Assembly: GCA_036488725.1 (NCBI GenBank)
Contig: DASXHD010000093.1
Coordinates: forward strand, 1-64,000
DNA from: DASXHD01 sp036488725
GTDB taxonomy: Bacteria; Myxococcota_A; Polyangia; Polyangiales; Polyangiaceae
DNA length: 64,000 nt
Direction of reading: 5' to 3'
The notes under the pieces were generated by a model, which saw nothing but the letters and a program-made list of their open reading frames with translations, was not told the origin of the DNA and did not search any database. Shown here in pieces: positions 41,945 to 52,274 of this stretch. The translations under genes were made by a program, and so were the position numbers. How positions within the stretch are numbered: position 1 is the first letter of the stretch; each line of letters starts with the position of its first letter.

Positions 41945-43352
41945 TGTCTCCGGTTCCTTGCGGCGGCGCGGTGCCCGTCGGATGCGGCGCCGTGTGAACG
42001 TGGTGAATCGCCGGCACGTGATGAACCGCCGGAGCCGCGCTGGCGCTCGCGACCACGGTCGCCTCGCTCGCCGTGGGCGGCGGCGCAGCGCTCGGCTGCG
42101 CGCTCGGCGCGACGGCCGACGGCGTCGGCGGCGGCGGCGCCGCCGCGGTCACGGGATGTTCCGGTTTGTTCGAACGGAGCGCAAAAAAGAGAACCACCGC
42201 AACGACCGGCACGACCGCGAGGAGCGCGAGCCACCGGCTCGTCTTCTTTTTCTTGCCGGTCGTCTCGAGGAGCGTCGCCGCCGCGAGCGTCGCGCCGTCT
42301 TTGTTTTCGAGACGCTGCGCCGACGGCGTCCGCGTGAGCCCGACCGACGAAATCCCCGGCACGCTGTTGCTCGAATCGGGCGACGACTTGCCCGCGCGCG
42401 CCACGAGGATGCGCGTCACGCGCGTCGCCGACGCGCGAACGTTCGGCCCTCCGATCGGAACGAGCGCCTCGACGAGCTCGCCGACGGTCGCGAAGCGATT
42501 GGCCGGATCCTTCTTCAAACAGCGCGCGATGACCGCGTCCACTTCGGGCGGCAAATCCCTGCGAATCGTGCTCGGCGCGGGCACCTCTTCTTGCAAGACC
42601 TTCACGCAGACGAGCGCGAGCGACGGCGCCGCGAACGGACGATTCTGCGTGAGGAGCTCGTAAAAAATCGTCCCGAGCCCCCAAATGTCCGTGCGCTGAT
42701 CGACCGAGCGACTGTCCTGAATCTGCTCGGGCGACATGTATTTCGGCGTGCCGACGATCGTCGACGTGACGGTGATGTTGTCGTTCTCGGCGGCGGCGCC
42801 GTCGGCCGGCGCGAGCCTCGCGATGCCGAAGTCGAGCACCTTCACGCACGGATCGCCGTCGATCTTGTGCGTCAAAAACAAATTCGCCGGTTTCAAATCG
42901 CGATGCACGATGCCGCGCGCGTGCGCTTCGGCGAGCGCCTCGCACGCCTGCGCGAGAAACTCGACCGTCTCGACGAGCGGAAGCGGCCCGCGGTCGGCGA
43001 GCTCTTTCGCGAGATCGCGCCCCTCGAGAAATTCCATGACGAGGTACGGCTCGCCGGTCGGCAGCGTGCCGACGTCCGACACGCGCGCGATGTGCTCGCC
43101 CTGCAGCCGCGCGAGCGCACGTCCTTCGCGGAGAAATCGCTCGGTCACGTCCTTGTCGGACAGAAACGACGACGGCAGCACCTTGATCGCCACGCGATGC
43201 CCGAGCTGCTCGTGCGTCGCCGCGAACACGAAACCCATTCCGCCTTCGCCGACGAGCGATTCGATTTTGTATTTGTCGGCGACGCGCGCCCCGATCTCGA
43301 GCGGAGGCGCGCGCTTCTGAGTGGACGATGGCCTGTCGATAGGCGCAGTCAC
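41922..43352 (-). CDS. Membrane Ser/Thr protein kinase with His/Pro/Ala-rich exported tail
   Basis: 476 residues from GTG. Kinase domain about 28-295: GEGGMGFVF, VAIKVLP, HRDLKPAN, DFGIAR, GTPKYMSPEQ (SPE variant). A span follows at about 373-392 (WLALLAVVPVVAVVLFFALR) and a low-complexity tail (PPPPTPSAVAPSAQPSA) ending in His clusters (HHVPAIHHVHTAPHPT), which may bind a metal. The tail is too short for a folded sensor. Overlap with the TPR/PEGA gene suggests that protein supplies the sensing part. Confidence 0.93.
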   Translation of the reverse strand: MTAPIDRPSSTQKRAPPLEIGARVADKYKIESLVGEGGMGFVFAATHEQLGHRVAIKVLPSSFLSDKDVTERFLREGRALARLQGEHIARVSDVGTLPTGEPYLVMEFLEGRDLAKELADRGPLPLVETVEFLAQACEALAEAHARGIVHRDLKPANLFLTHKIDGDPCVKVLDFGIARLAPADGAAAENDNITVTSTIVGTPKYMSPEQIQDSRSVDQRTDIWGLGTIFYELLTQNRPFAAPSLALVCVKVLQEEVPAPSTIRRDLPPEVDAVIARCLKKDPANRFATVGELVEALVPIGGPNVRASATRVTRILVARAGKSSPDSSNSVPGISSVGLTRTPSAQRLENKDGATLAAATLLETTGKKKKTSRWLALLAVVPVVAVVLFFALRSNKPEHPVTAAAPPPPTPSAVAPSAQPSAAPPPTASEATVVASASAAPAVHHVPAIHHVHTAPHPTGTAPPQGTGDNVLEDRR

Positions 43353-43372
43353 GGCCTTTTCAGGTTATCACG

Positions 43373-45562
43373 TCACGGTCGGACGCGAACGACGGTCCGC
43401 ATGCCGTAATAAAACGACGGCGGAATCTGCAACGCGCCTGCATCGCCGCCGAATTCGCTCAAGTTCGTCGTCGCGGTCAGCTCTTTGAGGACGACCGTGT
43501 TCGACTGCACCTCGGGGACTGCGAGGCCGTTCAGCAGCGAATAACTGCTCCAAACGCTCTCGTTGCCCGAGCCGGCCGCGTTGACGAGCGGGTTGTCGCC
43601 GCAAAGCGTACATGCGGGCGAGTAGCTCGGCGCCATCGCGAGCGGCAGTGATTTGGTGAGCGTGTCGAACGACTGTTGATTGAGGGCTTGGAGGCTGCCG
43701 AGGGCGGGGCCGGTGTAGTAGTCGCCGGCGATGATCGCGCGACGCTTCCGTGCGCCCGACGTGCTCGTGACGAAGCTGACGAGCTGGTTCGCCTGAAGGA
43801 CGTTCTCGGCGAGCCACTGGTCGGCCGAGGTCGTGCCGCCGCCGCCGTAGTTGCCCGTGTAGGGGCGCTCGGCGCCGGTCGCGGGCGTCGTCAGGATCGC
43901 GCAGTAGACGTCGAGCTTGGTGCTGAGCGTCGTGCCTGCGGTGAGATCGACCGGCGCGCGAATGACGCCCGCGCGGTACTCGGTCGCCGGAAACACCCAG
44001 AGGCCGGGCGCGTCGTCGGGCGGGAGGCCCCCGTCGGGCGCGCCGGCGTCGCTCTGCGTCCCGCTGAGGAACGGGTGCGTCGAGAGGAGCATGACGCCGG
44101 TGTCGCCGTTGTAAGCGTAGCGCGCGAGCGGGTTCGTCGTGCACGAGCTCTGCGTCGTCGCGAAGGAGACGCCCGACTCGGTCTGCGTGACGTCGCACGA
44201 GTAGCAGCCCGGGTCCTGAATCACCGTCACGCCTTCGTTCAAGCAGTTGCTGACGACGCACTGGGTCGCGTTCTCGACGAGCTGGCCGTTCGGGTCGCCG
44301 GGCGTGCCGGTCGTGCAGTTCTGCGCGAGACAATCGAGGAACGCTTGCGACCACGGGCCGCTCGTCGCGTCGCAAGGAGGGTTCGTGTACGGCGGCGGGA
44401 CGTTGCCGCTTTGGTCGCGCGGGTCGTTCGGCTTGGTCGTCCAGTCGGTGGTGAAGCGCGCGACGTACGGAAAATGCGCTTTCGCCGCTTGCGTGATCGC
44501 GTCGACGTCGGCCTCGTCCCAAACTTCGGTGATGCACGCGAAGTCGGCGTCGAGGCCGGCGATCGCGCTCGCGACGGCGGTGCGACGATCGGCTTCAGTC
44601 GGCGTGAAGCGACCTTGGAGCTGCACGTTGTACTCGGTGACGATGACGTCGTCGGGGACTTGGTTCGAGCAGCGCGTGAAGACGCCGTCGGTTTGGTCCT
44701 GGTTGCAGATCATCAGGTCGACCGGAAATCGCGGGTCGCTCGACGTTCCGATCGCGAACGTGCTGAGGCTGCCGAACGTGGTCATGTCGCGCGCGACGGC
44801 GACGCCGCCGGTCGTTCCTTTGCCGGTCTCGGCGAACGCGAACGGAACCGTGACGCCGCCGATGACCGAAAAATAACCGAATGGATCGACGATCGGCGAT
44901 TGCGCGGCGACCGAACCGAACGCCGCGCCCTGACCTTCGAGCTCGAGCGCGACGATGCTCGTCGGCAATTCGTCGGACGACGCGATGCCGCACTCGAGGC
45001 TCGACGGGCCATCGCTCCAGCCGTTGATGAAGCGCACTTTCGGATCCGAAATCGTGCCCTTCTCTTCGCGGAACGATTTGAGCTGGAGCTGCGCGCCGCT
45101 CGCTGTGCCGAAGAGGACCACGGTCGTCGTGGTCGACGGGTCGAAGTTGACGCTCGGCGCGGTCGCGAGCGGGGTGCTCGAGCACGGGGCGCCGGGCGCG
45201 ACGGCGTCGACGCGATAGCTCCCGGACGCGACGGCGAAAGGCGCGAGCACGTTGCGATACGCGAGGCCCGTCGGGCAGCCGCTGCCGCTCGACGCGAGCA
45301 CGCCGGACGCCGGCGATTGCCCGCTCGTGGGCGTCAGACAGAAATCGTACGTGTCGAGCGACGGAACGAGGCTCGCGAGGCGCACTTGGGCATCGCCGGT
45401 CGCCGGCAGCGTGCAGACGCTCGGGCCCGCTTCGACGTCGCTCCCGGCGTCGCCCGCGAGGTGCGCGTCGTCACCGATGCCGACGACGAGCTCGCATGCG
45501 ATCGAGACGGCCGCGATGAGCCCCGCGAGGGCTACGCGCTTACCGACGCGAATCGCACGCAT
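43373..45562 (-). CDS. Large lipoprotein with endonuclease/exonuclease/phosphatase-like domain
   Basis: 729 residues. Lipoprotein signal ending VSIAC. Residues about 50-290 are two beta domains (DUF4397-like: VRLASLVPSLDTYDFCLT, VRFINGWSDG). From about 295 the protein resembles the EEP superfamily: VIVTEYNVQLQGRF, FACITEVWDEADVDAI, then a Cys-rich insert (CATQNC-type pairs), then VLLSTHPF. The GDFN catalytic motif appears as AGDYYTGP, so the usual Asn is missing. It may be a degenerate nuclease/phosphodiesterase or binding protein on the cell surface. No partner gene is evident. Confidence 0.8.
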   Translation of the reverse strand: MRAIRVGKRVALAGLIAAVSIACELVVGIGDDAHLAGDAGSDVEAGPSVCTLPATGDAQVRLASLVPSLDTYDFCLTPTSGQSPASGVLASSGSGCPTGLAYRNVLAPFAVASGSYRVDAVAPGAPCSSTPLATAPSVNFDPSTTTTVVLFGTASGAQLQLKSFREEKGTISDPKVRFINGWSDGPSSLECGIASSDELPTSIVALELEGQGAAFGSVAAQSPIVDPFGYFSVIGGVTVPFAFAETGKGTTGGVAVARDMTTFGSLSTFAIGTSSDPRFPVDLMICNQDQTDGVFTRCSNQVPDDVIVTEYNVQLQGRFTPTEADRRTAVASAIAGLDADFACITEVWDEADVDAITQAAKAHFPYVARFTTDWTTKPNDPRDQSGNVPPPYTNPPCDATSGPWSQAFLDCLAQNCTTGTPGDPNGQLVENATQCVVSNCLNEGVTVIQDPGCYSCDVTQTESGVSFATTQSSCTTNPLARYAYNGDTGVMLLSTHPFLSGTQSDAGAPDGGLPPDDAPGLWVFPATEYRAGVIRAPVDLTAGTTLSTKLDVYCAILTTPATGAERPYTGNYGGGGTTSADQWLAENVLQANQLVSFVTSTSGARKRRAIIAGDYYTGPALGSLQALNQQSFDTLTKSLPLAMAPSYSPACTLCGDNPLVNAAGSGNESVWSSYSLLNGLAVPEVQSNTVVLKELTATTNLSEFGGDAGALQIPPSFYYGMRTVVRVRP

Positions 45563-45607
45563 TCGACCTCCCTAAAGTGAAGAACGGCACTCCAAGCATA
45601 CGCCTTT

Positions 45608-46264
45608 CTAGACTTCCAGCGCGGAGTAAGTTCGCTCGCGGTCGGCGCGGATTTCTTCGAAGCGGCGCGTGAGCTCGGCGACGCCGAGGGCGACGACCGT
45701 CTCGTGGTTCGAGCGCGCGATGCGCTCGCGGAGCGGCGGCTCGTCGCTCAGCGTGGACGGATCGAAGTGCTCGAGGTCGATGAGCTGCGTGCCTTGGGGC
45801 GTGTTCTCGCGCACCGCTTCGAGGACGCTCGCGCGCACGAGCTGAAGACACGGGTCGGGCGTGCGCCGCAAAAACGGAACGAGACGCTCGGGCGTCTTCA
45901 TGTCGGCCGGCGCGTCGGGATGAAACGCGGCGAGCATGAACGGCACCTCGCCGATCGGGTGACGCGCGCCTTCGTTTTCGATCACGCGCGCCGCGAACGC
46001 GTCGAACGCGCGGCGCTCGAGCGTGAGCTGCGGATAAATCACGAAAGCGACCTCGACCGACGACTCGCGGCCGCACGCTTCGATCGCTTCGGTCGCCGCG
46101 ACGATCGCGTCGGGCACGGTCGCCGCCATCGAGACGTGCTGGCGCGTGCGGCCCGTGACGCGCGCGCGCCGAGCCCACGGGCAGAAGCCGAGCTCTTCGA
46201 CGATCTCGATCAAATAACGATTGTGCAAGCGAACGGCTTCGCCGGCGAGATCCGACAACTTCAT
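45608..46264 (-). CDS. DUF1415-type conserved protein
   Basis: 218 residues. The motif pattern YLIEIVEELGFCPWARRAR, PDAIVAATEAIEAC and the central VPFLRRTPDPCLQLVRASVL correspond to the DUF1415 family of small cytosolic proteins of unknown activity. Conserved Cys, Trp and Arg in FCPWARRA suggest ligand or metal binding. Divergent from the LysM gene by about 30 bases; no operon partner. Confidence 0.8.
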   Translation of the reverse strand: MKLSDLAGEAVRLHNRYLIEIVEELGFCPWARRARVTGRTRQHVSMAATVPDAIVAATEAIEACGRESSVEVAFVIYPQLTLERRAFDAFAARVIENEGARHPIGEVPFMLAAFHPDAPADMKTPERLVPFLRRTPDPCLQLVRASVLEAVRENTPQGTQLIDLEHFDPSTLSDEPPLRERIARSNHETVVALGVAELTRRFEEIRADRERTYSALEV

Positions 46265-46293
46265 CGCGAAGGTTCGAAGGTATCATGCGGCGC

Positions 46294-47193
46294 ATGAAGG
46301 TCATTCGGCTCTTCGCGCTCGCGGCGCTTTTCTCGCTCAGCCGCGACGCTGGCGCGTTCGTTCACGTGGTTCGGCCGAACGAGTCGCTCGCGGACATCGC
46401 CAAACGCATGTACGGCGACGCGACGCGCGAGGGCCTCGTGGCGAGCGCCAACGCCCTCGACGTGCAAGGCGGCAGCGCGATCGTGCCGGGAATGCAGCTG
46501 CAGATCCCCGCGTGCACGTATCATCGCGTGGGCGAGCACGAGACGTGGCCCGGCATCGCCAAGAAATACCTCGGCAGTGAGGAGCGCGCCGACGCGCTCG
46601 CTCGCGTGAACGACGCGCTCGCTTGGATCGCGCCTTCGCCGGGGCGCGAGGTGCGCATCCCGTACGTGCTCGGGTACATCGCGGCCGAGGGCGACACGAC
46701 CGTCGAGATCGCGCGGCGTTTCCTCGGCGACCCGAACGCGGCGTGGCAGCTCGAGGCGTACAACGGCAAAAAGCAGTGGAAGCTCATCCGTGGCGAGGTC
46801 GTGCTCGTTCCGATCTCGAGCCTCGATCTCACCGAGGCCGGGCGCGAAGAGGCGGCGTCGTCGGACGCGCGCACGCGCGAAGAGTCGGGCGGCTCGGCGC
46901 TCGCGAAGCAGCGCAAAGTGGGCGGAGAGATCCCCGCGCTCCTCGCCGACGTGCGGGCCGGGCGCTACGTCGAGGCCGTCGGACACGGAAATCGGCTGCT
47001 TGCGACGAGCGATCTCACGCGCGCGCAGTCGGCTTCGATCCAGCGCGCGCTCGTCGAGGCGTACGTCGCGCTCGAGTCCAAAGGCCTCGCCGCCGCCGCG
47101 TGCGACGCGTGGCACGAGGCCGATCCCGCCGCGACGCTCGACCCCGCCTACGTCTCGCCGAAGATCCGCGAAGCGTGCCGCTGGGCGCACTGA
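46294..47193 (+). CDS. Exported protein with LysM repeats
   Basis: 299 residues. Signal peptide (KVIRLFALAALFSLSRDAGA) followed by three LysM-type repeats: VHVVRPNESLADIAKRMYG, YHRVGEHETWPGIAKKYLG and IAAEGDTTVEIARRFLGDPN, the fold that binds peptidoglycan glycan chains. The C-terminal part is helical (TPR-like). A TATCAT hexamer (46281-46286) lies 7 bases before the ATG at 46294, which with the signal peptide favours this start over 46285. Probably acts at the cell wall; a catalytic domain is not seen. Confidence 0.85.
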   Translation: MKVIRLFALAALFSLSRDAGAFVHVVRPNESLADIAKRMYGDATREGLVASANALDVQGGSAIVPGMQLQIPACTYHRVGEHETWPGIAKKYLGSEERADALARVNDALAWIAPSPGREVRIPYVLGYIAAEGDTTVEIARRFLGDPNAAWQLEAYNGKKQWKLIRGEVVLVPISSLDLTEAGREEAASSDARTREESGGSALAKQRKVGGEIPALLADVRAGRYVEAVGHGNRLLATSDLTRAQSASIQRALVEAYVALESKGLAAAACDAWHEADPAATLDPAYVSPKIREACRWAH

Positions 47194-47218
47194 CTGAAAA
47201 TTGCGTTATCGTTGACGC

Positions 47219-48394
<1,176 letters not shown>

Positions 48395-48538
48395 TCGTTC
48401 GAGCGCCGCTCGACGCGCGCGGGTCGAGCGCCGTATTGACGTTCGTGATCGGCGCGCTCGTCTTCGGAGCGTTCGCGCCGCGCAAAACCGCCGGCTTCGC
48501 GGCGCCCGCGCTTCGTCGCATGGCGCGCGCGCTCTGAC
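48395..48538 (+). other. Gap with a possible small or broken ORF
   Basis: A 33-codon frame (TTG near 48436 to TGA 48537) with high third-position GC reads MTFVIGALVFGAFAPRKTAG and then FAAPALRRMARAL. A 10-bp direct repeat TCGAGCGCCG occurs at 48399-48408 and 48424-48433. It could be a small membrane peptide or the remnant of a longer gene; the evidence is weak. Confidence 0.25.
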
Positions 48539-49399
48539 TCAGCCCGCGTTCTGCCACGCCGCGGGAATCACGAAGGGCGCGTGGCCGTCGGTGAACGGCT
48601 CGAGCGTCGCGCGAATTTCTTCCGCCGAGATGCCGGCCTCTCGCAGCGCGCACACGCGCGAGCCGGCGGTGCGCTTCGCGATGCGCTCGCCGCTGGCGTC
48701 GCGCACGAGCGGGAGATGCACGTACGTCGGGACGTCGTCGTCGCGCGCGCCGAGCGCACGCATGATCGCGAGCTGCCGCGGCGTCGAGGGCGCGAGATCG
48801 GCGCCGCGCACGACGCACGCGATCGCCATCTCGAGATCGTCGACGCTCACCGCGAGCTGATACGAAAAGACGCCGTCGGCCCGGCGAAGTACGAAGTCGT
48901 CCACGCCTTCTCCTCGGAAACGGATCGCCGGCAGGCGGCGCATCGCGCGCGTGGGGTCTTTTTCGCGGCAGGTCCCCGGGTAAATCACGTCGTCGCCTTC
49001 GTGCGGCGCGCTCGCGACGCGCATGATCTCCGAGCGCGAGCAGTCGCACGCGTACGTGCGGCCGGCGGCGGCGAGCGCGTCGACCGCGGCGGCGTAACGC
49101 GCGAAACGTGCAGACTGCACATAAGGTCCGACGGGGCCTCCCGCGCGCGGGCCCTCGTCGCCCGCGAGGCCGAGCCACGCCAGGTCGTCGAGAATGCGCG
49201 CGGCCGACCCGGCGACGACGCGCGGCGGGTCGAGGTCCTCCATGCGAACGACGAACGCGCCTGCTCCGCGGGCGACGAGCTCGGACGCGAGCGCGCAAAG
49301 CGCGCCGCCGAGGTGGAGATCCCCGGTAGGCGACGGCGCGAATCGCGTGCGCGTCGTTCGGCGTAGCGAGGCCCAGTCTTTCGTCTGCCAGAAACGCAC
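48539..49399 (-). CDS. gluQ: Glutamyl-Q tRNA(Asp) synthetase
   Basis: 286 residues from GTG. A class I Glu synthetase catalytic core without an anticodon-binding domain: FAPSPTGDLHLGGALCA (HIGH-like), MEDLDPPR, a zinc site with CDCSRSEI and YPGTCR, VDDLEMAIACVVRGADL, and SGERIAKRTAG (KMSKS-like). The enzyme transfers Glu to queuosine in tRNA-Asp. The frame open upstream was rejected because the following 76 codons are antisense of another gene. The start is 18 bases from the divergent membrane protein gene. Confidence 0.93.
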   Translation of the reverse strand: MRFWQTKDWASLRRTTRTRFAPSPTGDLHLGGALCALASELVARGAGAFVVRMEDLDPPRVVAGSAARILDDLAWLGLAGDEGPRAGGPVGPYVQSARFARYAAAVDALAAAGRTYACDCSRSEIMRVASAPHEGDDVIYPGTCREKDPTRAMRRLPAIRFRGEGVDDFVLRRADGVFSYQLAVSVDDLEMAIACVVRGADLAPSTPRQLAIMRALGARDDDVPTYVHLPLVRDASGERIAKRTAGSRVCALREAGISAEEIRATLEPFTDGHAPFVIPAAWQNAG

Positions 49400-49417
49400 G
49401 GTAAACCGATCCAAACC

Positions 49418-50131
49418 ATGCCCGAGCGATCCCCAGCGATGCAAGGCGAGCTCTGGGTCGCGGAGCCGACGCGGCCGCGGCTCGAATTTTCGCTCGGCGA
49501 AGCGCTCGACGACGGCCTCCGCGCGATGCGCCGAAGCGGCGTCGTGCTCAGCGTCGCGCAGCTCGTCGCGGCCCTTCCGGGCGCCGGCGTCGCGCTGGCG
49601 TTCCGCGCGGCGCGCGGGCAGCCGCACTTCGCGTCACGCGCGTATTGGGAGCAAACGATCCTCGTCACGGCGTGCGGCACGGTCTTGGGCGCGTTTTTTC
49701 GCGGCGGCCTCGCGCGGATGTCGCTCGATGCGTGCCGCGGCGCGCCCGTGCGGCTCGGCGATCTCGCGCGCGGGATGCGTTTTTTTCCGGCGATGCTCGT
49801 GCTCGAGGTCGTGCACCTCGTCGTCCTCGCGCTCAGCGTGCCGCTCCTCGCGGTTCCGTACGTGCTCGTCTGGGCGCCGCTCGCGCTCGCGCCGTTCGCG
49901 CTCGTCGATCGTGACGACGGGCTCGTCGACGCCGTTCGTTTCGCGTGGGCCTCGGCGCGCGGCGAGCGGCTGCACCTTTTCGGATTTCTGCTCGCGACGG
50001 CGATCGTCTCGTATCTCGGCCTCGTCGCGTGCTGCGTGGGCGAGCTTCCCGCGGCGGCGCTCGTCGGCGTCGCGACGGCCCACGTCTACGCGCGCTTCAA
50101 CGGAGAAGCGCGGCGCGGCGACGATCAGTGA
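49418..50131 (+). CDS. Integral membrane protein, about five spans
   Basis: 237 residues. Hydrophobic segments at about 42-62 (VVLSVAQLVAALPGAGVALAF), 78-95, 122-158 (MLVLEVVHLVVLALSVPLL, VPYVLVWAPLALAPFAL) and 190-225, with VDRDDGLVDAVRFAWASARG in the loop. The overall pattern resembles the multipass membrane domain seen in DUF975-like and glycerophosphodiester-phosphodiesterase-associated proteins; I do not assign it a function. Divergent from gluQ and overlapping a small convergent ORF by 7 bases. Confidence 0.8.
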   Translation: MPERSPAMQGELWVAEPTRPRLEFSLGEALDDGLRAMRRSGVVLSVAQLVAALPGAGVALAFRAARGQPHFASRAYWEQTILVTACGTVLGAFFRGGLARMSLDACRGAPVRLGDLARGMRFFPAMLVLEVVHLVVLALSVPLLAVPYVLVWAPLALAPFALVDRDDGLVDAVRFAWASARGERLHLFGFLLATAIVSYLGLVACCVGELPAAALVGVATAHVYARFNGEARRGDDQ

Positions 50132-50355
50132 CGCAACATCACCGGCGCAGCGCTCGCCGACGGCGCGGGCGCGGCCGAAGCCGAGGCAGACGCGGCGGCG
50201 GGCGCGGGCGGCGGCGGCGCCGGCTCGGGCCGCGTCACCCAGTAAATCCCCGCTGCCAAGAAGAGCACGGCGCCGAGCGCCGGAAGCCACATCGGCGTTT
50301 GCGGCTCGTCGTTCGGTGCGGCGTCGTGCGGGTCCATCGGCCGCGGATTCATCAT
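50125..50355 (-). CDS. Small single-span Ala/Pro-rich membrane protein
   Basis: About 76 residues (ATG at 50355; 50370, 50352 and 50337 are alternatives). Polar N-terminus, one span (MWLPALGAVLFLAAGIYWV), then a Pro/Ala/Ser tail (PEPAPPPPAPAAASASASAA). The sequence shape is that of small myxobacterial envelope proteins. The longer open frame, to 51306, is antisense of the HtrA-like gene and was rejected. Function unknown. Confidence 0.6.
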   Translation of the reverse strand: MMNPRPMDPHDAAPNDEPQTPMWLPALGAVLFLAAGIYWVTRPEPAPPPPAPAAASASASAAPAPSASAAPVMLRH

Positions 50356-50403
50356 CAGATGGCCTCGCATGTCAAGTCGACGGCAGCACGCTATGCTTCG
50401 CGC

Positions 50404-51390
50404 GTGAAGCTTCGCGGTCTCGCTGCTCTCGCTTGCATCTCGCTCCTTGCGCTCGGTCTCGCCCGCACCGCCGCCGGCGACGGGCACCCGCTCGGGACCC
50501 TGCCCGACCCGAGCGCCACGAGCGCGTCCCCGTCGAGCGGCCTCTCCACCGAGCGCATTCGCCAAGCTCTCGTCACGGTCGAAGCGGGCGGCCGCGCGCT
50601 CGCGGTCGGCGTCGTGCTCGAGGGCGACGGCCGCGTGCTCACGTCGCTCTCGTCGCTCGGCGGCCGCGAGACGGTCGACGTCCGCTACGCGAATTCGCAC
50701 ACGGCGCACGCGCGCGTCATGCACAAAGACCCCGTGCTCGATCTCGCGCTCCTCGTGCCGCAATCGGGCCGTTACACGACCGGGCTTCTCGCGAGCGAGC
50801 TCGACGCGTCGACCGTCGAGCTCCGCACCGCGTCGCTGAGCGGCGGCCGCATCGGCGTCGTCGCGGCCAAGCTCAAAGGCCGCGTCGACGCGCACGCGAA
50901 AGACGGCACCTTCCTGAGCGGCGCCTACGAGCTCGAACGCACCCCGCCGTCCGGCGCCCCCCTCCTCGATCCGGACGGCCGCGCGCTCGGCATCGCGGGC
51001 CACGCTTGCAAGAACCTCGACGGCGGCGGGCCCGCCTGCAGCGACGTCACCGTCGTCGTGCCGATCCTGTCGATTCGAATTTTTCTGTCGCGGACCCCCG
51101 CGAGCGCGGTCGCACCTTCGGCGTGGCTCGGCATCAACGGCGTGTCCGACTCGGTCAACGGCATCCGCGGCGTCCGCGTCCAGGCCGTCGCGCCCCACTC
51201 GCCCGCCGAGCATTCCGGCCTCCACACGACGACCGACCTCATCGTGGTCGCCGACGGCCAGCCCCTCGACACGCCCGAGCGCCTCGCCGAAATCGTGGCG
51301 AAACACGCGGTCGGCGACACGCTCAAATTGAGCGTTTTTTCGGCGGGCCGCTATCGCGAGGTCAACGTCACGCTCGGCGCGCCCCCTTGA
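50404..51390 (+). CDS. HtrA-like protein lacking the catalytic His, with PDZ domain
   Basis: 328 residues from GTG. Signal peptide (LRGLAALACISLLALGLARTAAG), then a trypsin-like fold recognised by VGVVLEGDGRVLTSLSSLGG (usually LTNNHV), KDPVLDLALL with the Asp, and SGAPLLDPDGRALGI at the Ser loop. The His is replaced by Ser, so protease activity is unlikely. A PDZ domain (about 240-325: GVRVQAVAPHSPAEHSGLHT, DGQPLDTPERLAEIV) follows. Probably a periplasmic binding or regulatory protein. A TATGCT hexamer lies 6 bases before the GTG. Next is the PP2C gene, 29 bases on. Confidence 0.88.
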   Translation: MKLRGLAALACISLLALGLARTAAGDGHPLGTLPDPSATSASPSSGLSTERIRQALVTVEAGGRALAVGVVLEGDGRVLTSLSSLGGRETVDVRYANSHTAHARVMHKDPVLDLALLVPQSGRYTTGLLASELDASTVELRTASLSGGRIGVVAAKLKGRVDAHAKDGTFLSGAYELERTPPSGAPLLDPDGRALGIAGHACKNLDGGGPACSDVTVVVPILSIRIFLSRTPASAVAPSAWLGINGVSDSVNGIRGVRVQAVAPHSPAEHSGLHTTTDLIVVADGQPLDTPERLAEIVAKHAVGDTLKLSVFSAGRYREVNVTLGAPP

Positions 51391-51419
51391 ATGAAATCGT
51401 GCTAGCTTCGTCGGCTACG

Positions 51420-52187
51420 ATGGCTCTGCGCATCGAAGTCGCGGGCGAAACCAACGTGGGGATGAAGCGTACCCACAACGAGGACAACTTCTCCGTTCTG
51501 GAGGACGCTGGCCTCTACATCGTCGCCGACGGGATGGGCGGTCACGCCTCCGGCGAGGTCGCGAGCAAGATGGCGGTCGACGCCTTGAAGGAGTTCTTCG
51601 CGTCGACGGCGCAAGACCCCGAGCGCACGTGGCCGTACAAAATGGATCGCAGCAAAGGTTACGAGGAGAACCGGCTCATCACCGGCATCAAGCTCGCGAA
51701 CCTTCGCATCTACGAGAGCGCGCAGCGCGACCCGCGTCAGCGCGGCATGGGCACGACCATCGTCACGATGTTCGCGGTCGAGGACGGCGTCTACGTCGCG
51801 CACGTCGGCGACTCGCGCGGCTATCGCATCCGCGACGGCAAGATCGAGCAGCTCACCGAAGACCACTCGCTCTTGAACGACTACATCAAGATGAAGCGCC
51901 TCACGCCGGAAGAGATCGCGAACTTCCCGCACAAGAACGTCATCGTTCGCGCGCTCGGCATGAAGGACACCGTCAAGGTCGACACGGTTTACGAGCAGCC
52001 GCGCGCCGGCGACACGTATTTGCTGTGCTCCGACGGCCTCTCCGGTCCGGTCACCGACCCGGACATGCTCGACATCGTCACGAGCTCGGCCGACTTGAAG
52101 ACCGCCGCGAGCCGATTGATTCAGCGCGCGAACGAGCACGGCGGCCCCGACAACATCACGGTCGTGCTCGCGCGCTGGCTCGCGTGA
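51420..52187 (+). CDS. PP2C-type Ser/Thr protein phosphatase
   Basis: 255 residues. All PPM motifs are present: THNEDNF, YIVADGMGGHASGE, MGTTIV, VAHVGDSRGYRI, TEDHSLL, LLCSDGLSG and GGPDNITVVLAR, which hold the two Mn/Mg ions. It reverses Ser/Thr phosphorylation by the window's kinases; it is the only phosphatase seen here. No regulatory or membrane domain is attached, so it is likely a general cytosolic phosphatase. It follows the HtrA-like gene closely, so both may be cotranscribed. Confidence 0.97.
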   Translation: MALRIEVAGETNVGMKRTHNEDNFSVLEDAGLYIVADGMGGHASGEVASKMAVDALKEFFASTAQDPERTWPYKMDRSKGYEENRLITGIKLANLRIYESAQRDPRQRGMGTTIVTMFAVEDGVYVAHVGDSRGYRIRDGKIEQLTEDHSLLNDYIKMKRLTPEEIANFPHKNVIVRALGMKDTVKVDTVYEQPRAGDTYLLCSDGLSGPVTDPDMLDIVTSSADLKTAASRLIQRANEHGGPDNITVVLARWLA

Positions 52188-52274
52188 GACAGCGGTAGCG
52201 TCGCCAAATACTACTGCTGCGATCGCTTTCGGCCCTATAAGCGTTCAAGCTGGGACGACTGACTGTCTTCCGTC

